Assembly: GCA_023398155.1 (NCBI GenBank)
Contig: JAEWSV010000550.1
Location: 1 to 8,139, forward strand
Length of the DNA stretch: 8,139 bases
DNA from: Spirochaetota bacterium
GTDB lineage: Bacteria; Spirochaetota; Spirochaetia; Treponematales; Breznakiellaceae
Reading direction: 5' to 3'
Under the pieces are notes generated by a model, which saw nothing but the letters and a program-made list of their open reading frames with translations, did not search any database and was not told the origin of the DNA. The translations under genes and the position numbers were made by a program. Positions 1 to 5,188 of the stretch are shown one piece after another (the stretch's first letter is position 1; every line of letters begins with the position of its first letter).

Positions 1-2
1 CC

Positions 3-1733
3 CGCATGGTCCTCTACGTCGAATTGAGCGACAACCTGTTCAAGGGCGCGCTGGACGACATCTTCCTCATCGCGGGGTCGTACGCGGTCATCACCGACCG
101 CGAGGGGCAGGTGATCGAATTCCGGTCCAAGGACGGGGACCTGGACGCGGAGAACGCGGCCTCGTACCTCCCGTCCGGCTCGTCCACCGTCTGGGAGGCG
201 GAAGCGTCCGGCGTCGTCAGGAATAGGCAGGGCAAGTTCCTCGTCTGCTCGGCCTCGTCGCCGGACTCCGATTGGAGCTACCATTACGGGCTCAGTTTCT
301 CCAGGATCGACGCGGCCATCCTCTCGGTCCTCCTCCGTTTCTCCCTGCTCACCGTCGGCGTGCTCCTCGCCTTCTCCCTCATCGTTCGCCGCGTTTCGCG
401 GGGCGTCTACGAACCGGTACTCGGCATCGCGGCCCTATTCAAGGAGGGGGACGAGGACCGGCTCTCCGACGGCGACGAGCTTAAGGACATCCAGGAAGGG
501 CTACGCCATCTCATCGCCCGCAACGCCGAGCTCAGCGTCTCCGCGAGCGACAACTCCCGATACGGCCGGGAAGCCTTCCTCCGCGAGCTCGTGCTAGAGG
601 CCCCGCGGCCCGGCTCGGATCCGGCCGGCCGCCTGCGCGCCCTCGGCGTGGACCTCCCCGCCGATCCCTTCGCCCGCTTCGTCGTCTGCGTCGGCGTCGC
701 CCGCGTGGAGGACGCCCAGCGGGAACTATACGCGGACGCCTTCTACGGCAACAAGGAAGCCCCCTTCCTCAAGCGCTTCGCCCTCCCCGAAGGCGCGAAC
801 CTCGAGCTCCTCATGGTGGACGAGAAACGCTTCGCCCTCATCGTCGGCGGCGCCGACCTGGACGAGGCGGCGCTCGACGCGCTTTCCATCCGGGAGACCG
901 AAGAGGGGGAGGTTCCGTTCTTCGTCGGCGCGAGCTCCGTCCATCGGGGCCTCTACGGCATCCACGAGGCCTACCGGGAAGCCCTCATCGCCCTGGAATA
1001 CCGGACCTTCCTCGGCGGCGGGCGTTTCGTCCGCTACGCCGACGCCCTTTCCCGCAAGCGGAGCGGCTACTTCTACCCGGCCGACGCCGAGCGCCGCATC
1101 GTCGCGTGCATCAAACAGCTGGACGCCGCCGGCGCCGCCGCCCAGTTCGGCGCGGTGGCGGATACGGTCGTCATGGCCGGAGTCTCCACGTCCGCGGCCA
1201 AACGCCTGTACGCCCACCTCGCGGACGCCGTCCTGCTCGTGGCCAAGGACTTCGACCTGCCCGTGGACGTGGAGCTCATGGGCGGCGAGCAAGATATAGG
1301 AGACCGGATCGACGAGGCGGTGGACGCGGTAGAGGCGGACGCCCTGGTCCGCTCCCTCGCCGAGCGCATCATCGCCCGGCTCCGCTCCGCGAAAGGTTCG
1401 CCCACGGTGGCCTTGGCCAACGCGGTGAAGGATTTCATCGACAAGAATTACTCCGACCGCAACCTCAGCTTGGACCTCATCGCCGATACCCTCGCCTATT
1501 CGGTCTCCCACCTCTCCGCGGTGTTCAGGGATACCTTCGGCGAGACCATCAAGGACTACATCACCGGCCTCCGCCTGGCCCGCGCCCGCGAGCTCCTCAT
1601 GAAGACCGACGACCACATCACCGCCATCGGTACGGCCGTCGGCTACGACAACCTCGGGTCCTTCGTGAAGATCTTCAAGGCCTACCTCGGCGAGACGCCG
1701 AAGGGGTACCGGCTCCGCGTCCGGGGAAAGTAA
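3..1733 (+). CDS. Membrane-bound AraC-family transcriptional regulator (5'-partial)
   Basis: This is probably the ligand-responsive activator of the transport operon that follows. Residue numbers count from the ATG at base 6. Residues 1-100 look like the end of an extracytoplasmic Cache-type sensor. A transmembrane helix spans about 104-127 and is followed by basic R128-R129 and a HAMP-like linker to about 180. Residues about 190-420 resemble the degenerate GGDEF-like domain of YesN/CdaR-type regulators (F-V-G-A-S-S near 306, then E-A-Y-R-E-A-L). Residues 468-575 are the AraC DNA-binding domain with two helix-turn-helix motifs: L-S-L-D-L-I-A from 487, and G546-Y-D-N followed by F-K and T-P-K-G-Y-R. 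The frame stays open to the left edge, no ribosome-binding site precedes the ATG, and relatives have an additional N-terminal membrane helix and sensor half, so the true start lies outside the window. The domain assignment is secure; the ligand is unknown. Confidence 0.9.
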   Translation, partial: RMVLYVELSDNLFKGALDDIFLIAGSYAVITDREGQVIEFRSKDGDLDAENAASYLPSGSSTVWEAEASGVVRNRQGKFLVCSASSPDSDWSYHYGLSFSRIDAAILSVLLRFSLLTVGVLLAFSLIVRRVSRGVYEPVLGIAALFKEGDEDRLSDGDELKDIQEGLRHLIARNAELSVSASDNSRYGREAFLRELVLEAPRPGSDPAGRLRALGVDLPADPFARFVVCVGVARVEDAQRELYADAFYGNKEAPFLKRFALPEGANLELLMVDEKRFALIVGGADLDEAALDALSIRETEEGEVPFFVGASSVHRGLYGIHEAYREALIALEYRTFLGGGRFVRYADALSRKRSGYFYPADAERRIVACIKQLDAAGAAAQFGAVADTVVMAGVSTSAAKRLYAHLADAVLLVAKDFDLPVDVELMGGEQDIGDRIDEAVDAVEADALVRSLAERIIARLRSAKGSPTVALANAVKDFIDKNYSDRNLSLDLIADTLAYSVSHLSAVFRDTFGETIKDYITGLRLARARELLMKTDDHITAIGTAVGYDNLGSFVKIFKAYLGETPKGYRLRVRGK

Positions 1734-1750
1734 GGTTTTCCCGGTTTTTT
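1721..1750 (+). terminator. Intrinsic terminator overlapping the regulator's stop codon
   Basis: The left arm CCGGGGAAA (1721-1729) pairs with TTTTCCCGG (1736-1744) over 9 bp with one G-U wobble. The loop is six bases (1730-1735) and contains the TAA stop. Six T residues follow (1745-1750), then a second T5 run at 1755-1759. The stem uses the last three codons of the regulator. This should separate the regulator transcript from the transport operon, which therefore needs its own promoter. Confidence 0.8.
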
Positions 1751-1794
1751 CCGCTTTTTCCCCTTCCGTTCCGATCGTTTCTTCCGCTTCCGCG

Positions 1795-1825
1795 CGAAAA
1801 ATCCTGTATCGCGTTCGAAAAAGCC
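1795..1825 (+). promoter_or_regulatory. Direct repeat, candidate AraC-family operator
   Basis: CGAAAAATCC (1795-1804) and CGAAAAAGCC (1816-1825) match at 9 of 10 bases, and CG is also shared three bases further upstream in each copy. The period is 21 bp, two helical turns, which is the typical spacing of AraC-family half-sites. The repeat lies between a regulator gene and the operon it plausibly controls. The repeat is visible; its role as an operator is inferred. Confidence 0.45.
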
Positions 1826-1830
1826 GTTCC

Positions 1831-1836
1831 TAGAAT
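1831..1836 (+). promoter_or_regulatory. Candidate -10 box of the transport operon
   Basis: TAGAAT matches the TATAAT consensus at 5 of 6 positions and lies about 100 bases upstream of the binding-protein start. No convincing -35 hexamer exists 16-18 bases upstream (1808-1813 reads ATCGCG). That would fit an activator-dependent promoter, but equally this may not be the promoter. The proximal operator-like repeat ends only five bases before it, closer than in typical AraC-activated promoters. Confidence 0.3.
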
Positions 1837-1868
1837 CTTCCGACATCGACGACGGGCGTTTTCGGTCC

Positions 1869-1908
1869 CCCGCGGGAGGCAGGATGCGCCCACGGGAGCC
1901 CGCGGGCT
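1869..1908 (+). repeat. Two CCCGCGGG palindromes in the operon leader
   Basis: CCCGCGGG occurs at 1869-1876 and again at 1899-1906, with starts 30 bases apart. The second copy is the core of a perfect 12-base palindrome, AGCCCGCGGGCT (1897-1908). They sit 30-70 bases upstream of the binding-protein start, probably in its untranslated leader. They could be a dimeric repressor site or leader structure. Short GC palindromes also arise by chance in DNA this GC-rich. Confidence 0.25.
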
Positions 1909-1938
1909 TCCGATCAGTTCGCATGACGGAGGAAGAAG

Positions 1939-3342
1939 ATGAAGAGACTGTTTATCGGGTTGGTCGCTGTCGCGGTTCTCGCGACGGCGGCGTTCGCGGC
2001 GGGCCAAGGCGAGGGAGCCCAGGGCGGCGGCGTGGTCCAGCTCAAGGTGCAGATCAACCGGGATACGCCGGAGAACGCGTACCGTATTTCAGCCGACCTG
2101 GAGAAGATCAAGCGCTTCGAAGCCAAGTATCCGTATATCAAGGTCACGCCCGTTAACATCGAATACGACAACACCGGCGAGTTCTTCGTGAAGCAGGCGG
2201 CCGGCCAGGCGCCCGACGTGCTCAAGGTCTGGGCCACCGAAGCCCAGCTCTTCGTCAACAAGAAATGGGCCGTCCCCCTCGATTCGTACATATCGAAGTG
2301 GGCCAAGAAGGATTGGTACAACCCCGATTCCTTCACCCCCTTCACGGTGAAGGGCAAGATCTACGGCGTACCCGAGGATAACTACGTCAAGCACGTCATC
2401 TACAACAAGAAGATGTTCGCGGCGAAGGGCGTCCCGACGCCGAAGAACGATTGGACCTGGGACGACTTCATCAAGGCGGCCGTCGCCTGCACCGACAAAG
2501 CTGCGGGCGTCGCCGGCTTCGCGCCGATGGGCAAGGGCGCCGAATCGGGCTGGGGCTTCAGCGACTTCATCTACCAGGCCGGCGCCGAGGTGGAGACGAT
2601 GAAGGACGGCAAGTGGTACGCCACCTTCGACTCCCCCGAGGCGATCGCCGCCGCCCAATTCCTCAAAGACCTCATGTGGAAGTACGACGTGCTGCCCGCC
2701 AACTGGGCGAACGGCTGGGGCGACGTGTACAACGTCTTCGGCGCGGGGCAGGCGGCGATGGTGCTGGACGCGGACCAGGGCCGCAACATCGCGATCAACA
2801 GCCTCAAGATGAACCCCGCCGACATCGGCGTCGTCCCGATGCCCAAGGGCAACGGTTCCAAGGGCCGCCAAGCCGGCGTGCTCGGCGGCACCTACTGGGT
2901 GATCAACGGCGGTTCCGCCAAGACCCAGGCGGTCCAGGACGCGGCCTTCCTCTGGATCGACTTCGAGCGTTACGACGACGCCGGACTCGCTCTCGTGGAA
3001 TCCCAGATCCAGGACGCCCGCGCCAACGGCCAGTACCGCGCCCAGTTCGTCTACCAGCCCCTCGTTCCCGGCGCCCCCTACATCGCCAAGGAACGCGCCC
3101 TCCTAGTGAAGAACCCCGACGCGGCCGTGGCCTGGGGCGACGACGCCTTCCTCAAGGCGCTTCCGAAGACGGCCCACATCGAGCCGCCCGCCGCGGCCCA
3201 GGACCTCTACGGAAAGTACCTGGCCAACATAGTCCAAACCATCCTTTCCGAGAAGAACGTCGACGTCGCCTCCCTCATGAAGGAGTACAACGCGAAGTTC
3301 CAGAAGGACGTCCTGGATCCGCTGAACGCTGCCGCGCAGTAA
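1939..3342 (+). CDS. ABC sugar transporter solute-binding protein (family 1)
   Basis: This is the extracytoplasmic receptor that captures the sugar and delivers it to the two permeases encoded next. Its length, 467 residues, is normal for family 1 binding proteins (SBP_bac_1). The N-terminus is a clean signal peptide: K2-R3, a hydrophobic stretch at 4-19, and a signal peptidase I site after A18-F19-A20. There is no lipobox cysteine, so the mature protein should be soluble in the periplasm. Family-typical stretches include Y155-N-K-K and the W172-T-W-D-D-F segment. The start is supported by GGAGGA at 1928-1933, five bases before the ATG. The gene is first in a four-gene operon. Many tryptophan and tyrosine residues fit a sugar ligand. 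The ligand itself cannot be read from the sequence; an oligosaccharide released by the downstream GH99-like enzyme is the natural inference. Confidence 0.92.
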   Translation: MKRLFIGLVAVAVLATAAFAAGQGEGAQGGGVVQLKVQINRDTPENAYRISADLEKIKRFEAKYPYIKVTPVNIEYDNTGEFFVKQAAGQAPDVLKVWATEAQLFVNKKWAVPLDSYISKWAKKDWYNPDSFTPFTVKGKIYGVPEDNYVKHVIYNKKMFAAKGVPTPKNDWTWDDFIKAAVACTDKAAGVAGFAPMGKGAESGWGFSDFIYQAGAEVETMKDGKWYATFDSPEAIAAAQFLKDLMWKYDVLPANWANGWGDVYNVFGAGQAAMVLDADQGRNIAINSLKMNPADIGVVPMPKGNGSKGRQAGVLGGTYWVINGGSAKTQAVQDAAFLWIDFERYDDAGLALVESQIQDARANGQYRAQFVYQPLVPGAPYIAKERALLVKNPDAAVAWGDDAFLKALPKTAHIEPPAAAQDLYGKYLANIVQTILSEKNVDVASLMKEYNAKFQKDVLDPLNAAAQ

Positions 3343-3348
3343 GCGCGA

Positions 3349-3396
3349 CGATCCCGATCTTGAGTCGGGGATCGGTCCGTCCGCGGCCCGGTCCCC
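3349..3396 (+). other. Two mutually exclusive hairpins between binding-protein and permease genes
   Basis: Hairpin A pairs CGATCCCGA (3349-3357) with TCGGGGATCG (3365-3374), nine pairs with one bulged G and a seven-base loop. Hairpin B pairs GGGGATCGG (3367-3375) with CCGGTCCCC (3388-3396), nine pairs with one G-U wobble and a 12-base loop. They share bases 3367-3374, so only one can form at a time. Neither is followed by a proper T tract. In many binding-protein operons, hairpins at this position stabilise the first-gene mRNA and lower permease expression; that role is inferred here. Confidence 0.5.
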
Positions 3397-3408
3397 GCTC
3401 TTTCTCGC

Positions 3409-3413
3409 GAGGG
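3409..3413 (+). promoter_or_regulatory. Ribosome-binding site setting the first permease start
   Basis: GAGGG ends six bases before the ATG at 3420. The reading frame is open far upstream, back through the binding-protein gene in another frame, so this site together with the onset of a normal permease N-terminus (M-K-F-L-R-K-Y-G) fixes the start. Confidence 0.7.
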
Positions 3414-3419
3414 TTCGAT

Positions 3420-4295
3420 ATGAAGTTTCTCCGTAAGTACGGCATAGGCCTCGCGTTCCTCGCGCCGGCCGTCCTCGCGTTCCTCGTTTTCCAGTGGTGG
3501 CCGATCCTGGACAACTTCTTCCTGGCCTTCCAGGAATACACGCCCGGCTTCGATCCGGAGTGGAAGGGCCTGGCCAACTTCCGCGCGATCTTCCGCGATC
3601 CCCGGCTCGGCGGCGCCGTAATGAACACGCTTGCCTACGTGGGCTTCTGCCTCGTCATCGGCTATCTCCTGCCCATCGTCGCGGCCGTCGCGATCGCCGA
3701 GATACGGAAGGGGCGCGGCTTCTTCCGCTTGGCCATCTATACGCCGAACATCATCCCCGCGATCGCCATCTACATCATCTGGCGGTGGATCTACAATCCG
3801 CAGTTCGGCCTCCTCAACCAGTTCCTTGGTTTCCTCGGCGCCGAACCCCAGCTGTGGATCCTCTCCAAGCGGCAGGTCATCCCGGCGCTCTCCGTGATGG
3901 CGACCTGGCAGGGCTTCGGCTCCACCGCCGTCCTCTACATGGCGAGCCTCACCTCCATCAACCCCGAACTCTACGAGGCCGCGGAACTGGACGGCGCGGG
4001 CTTCTTCGCCCGGCTCCGCTTCGTCACCCTGCCCTCCATTTCCGGCACGATGAAGCTGCTCCTCGTCCTGCAGCTCATCGCGACCTTCCAGGTCCTGCAG
4101 GAACCCTTCGTCATGACGGGAGGCGGCCCCAACGACGCGAGCCTCACGGTCATGCTCCTCACTTATCAGTACGCATTCGAATACCTCGACTTCGGAAAGG
4201 CGGGCGCGCTCGGCTCCCTCCTCTTCGTCGCCATGATCGTCCTCTCCACACTCTACGTAAAACGCAGCGGCCTGGCCGAAGCGAAAGGAGCTTAG
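3420..4295 (+). CDS. ABC sugar transporter permease, UgpA/LplB/MalF type
   Basis: This is the first of two inner-membrane subunits forming the sugar channel. It has 291 residues, a standard length for the MalF/UgpA branch. It starts with a short cytoplasmic stretch and a membrane helix at about 9-28, and five further hydrophobic segments bring the total to six. The EAA loop, which docks the ATPase, reads E186-A-A-E-L-D-G and ends in L204-P-S. The G234-G-G-P-N-D motif, diagnostic of this permease branch, is present. The next gene starts three bases after the stop, and its ribosome-binding site AAAGGAG (4284-4290) lies inside this gene's last codons, so translation of the two permeases is probably coupled. 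Family membership is secure; the transported sugar is inferred only from context. Confidence 0.93.
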   Translation: MKFLRKYGIGLAFLAPAVLAFLVFQWWPILDNFFLAFQEYTPGFDPEWKGLANFRAIFRDPRLGGAVMNTLAYVGFCLVIGYLLPIVAAVAIAEIRKGRGFFRLAIYTPNIIPAIAIYIIWRWIYNPQFGLLNQFLGFLGAEPQLWILSKRQVIPALSVMATWQGFGSTAVLYMASLTSINPELYEAAELDGAGFFARLRFVTLPSISGTMKLLLVLQLIATFQVLQEPFVMTGGGPNDASLTVMLLTYQYAFEYLDFGKAGALGSLLFVAMIVLSTLYVKRSGLAEAKGA

Positions 4296-4298
4296 GTC

Positions 4299-5174
4299 AT
4301 GAAAGACAAGAGCCGCGGCATCCTGTCGGAAAACGAATATCGCCAACCCTTGTACGGCGTCGTCTATACGGTCTTCATGGCGGCGGCGCTTATCCTCGCC
4401 CTCGTGATGACCTACCCGATCTTCTGGGTCTTCTCCGCGGCGCTGAAGAGCTCGGCGGAGATCTACCGCGTGCCGGCGACTTTCTTCCCGGCCGACCCCG
4501 AGTGGGGGAACTTCGCGGAAGCGTGGAAAGCCTTCGAGTATCCGCGCATGGTCGTGAACACGCTGCTCGTGTACCTCGGCGTGCTCGCCTGCAGGCTCGT
4601 CGTGGTGGTTCCCGCCGCGTACGCCCTCTCGCGCCTCCCGGTGCCGGGCCGCAAGGCCTTCTACCTCATGTTCCTGGCCACCCTCATGCTCCCCGCGGCG
4701 GCCTACCTCGTCCCGAGCTATCTCGTGATCATGCGGCTCGGTCTCTACGACAGCTGGGCCGCCCTTTGGTTCCCGGCCGCCGCGGCCTCCATGCCGCTCC
4801 TTCTGGCCAAGGGCTTCTTCGACGAGATCCCGCGCGACCTCTCCGAGGCCGCCCGGATCGACGGAGCTTCGGACCTCAGGATCCTCCTGAGCGTGATCCT
4901 CCCGAATTCCAAGCCGATCATGGCGGTCATCAGTATCTTCGCCTTCTTGGAGGTCTGGAACAACTTCTTCTGGCAGCGGCTCGTCTTCAGCTCGCGAGAA
5001 AGGTGGACTATGCCGGTCATGCTCTGGTGGCGGACCAGCACGATCGGAGGCAATCCCGAGATGAACGTGCAGCTCGCGGGGATGTTCTTCAGCATCATAC
5101 CGCCCTTCGTCCTCTTCCTCATTTTCCAGAAGTACATCACGGAGGGCATCACGCTCACCGGGCTCAAAGGTTAA
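4299..5174 (+). CDS. ABC sugar transporter permease, UgpE/YtcP/MalG type
   Basis: This is the second membrane subunit, expected to pair with the preceding permease as a heterodimer. It has 291 residues with about six membrane helices; the first, at about 20-45, ends in the T-Y-P-I-F-W region common in MalG-like proteins. The EAA loop reads E183-A-A-R-I-D-G-A and ends in L201-P-N, as expected for docking an MsmK/UgpC-type ATPase. The C-terminus ends in G-I-T-L-T-G-L-K-G, the usual MalG-branch tail (compare E-G-x-T-x-G-A-V-K-G), which indicates a complete gene. It overlaps nothing and is 14 bases from the hydrolase gene. No ATPase gene follows, so the transporter must use a subunit encoded elsewhere. 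Confidence 0.93.
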   Translation: MKDKSRGILSENEYRQPLYGVVYTVFMAAALILALVMTYPIFWVFSAALKSSAEIYRVPATFFPADPEWGNFAEAWKAFEYPRMVVNTLLVYLGVLACRLVVVVPAAYALSRLPVPGRKAFYLMFLATLMLPAAAYLVPSYLVIMRLGLYDSWAALWFPAAAASMPLLLAKGFFDEIPRDLSEAARIDGASDLRILLSVILPNSKPIMAVISIFAFLEVWNNFFWQRLVFSSRERWTMPVMLWWRTSTIGGNPEMNVQLAGMFFSIIPPFVLFLIFQKYITEGITLTGLKG

Positions 5175-5182
5175 GGGAGGGA
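5173..5182 (+). promoter_or_regulatory. Ribosome-binding site setting the hydrolase start
   Basis: AAGGGAGGGA starts within the permease stop codon and ends six bases before the ATG at 5189. The hydrolase frame is open for about 1.7 kb upstream as a by-product of GC-rich codon use. This site, and the signal peptide that begins right after it, identify 5189 as the start. Confidence 0.75.
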
Positions 5183-5188
5183 TTGTCG

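Noticed and set aside
726..1616. A 296-codon - strand open frame opposite the regulator
   Set aside because: It has Gly/Glu/Val-rich low complexity, no recognisable domain and lies opposite a well-supported AraC-family gene.
2451..3419. Upstream extension of the first permease frame into the binding-protein gene
   Set aside because: It is an Arg/Gly-rich shadow translation; the permease N-terminus and GAGGG site place the start at 3420.
3494..5188. Upstream extension of the hydrolase frame
   Set aside because: The translation is Arg/Pro/His-rich and opposite in character to the permeases it overlaps. The ribosome-binding site and signal peptide at 5189 mark the real start.
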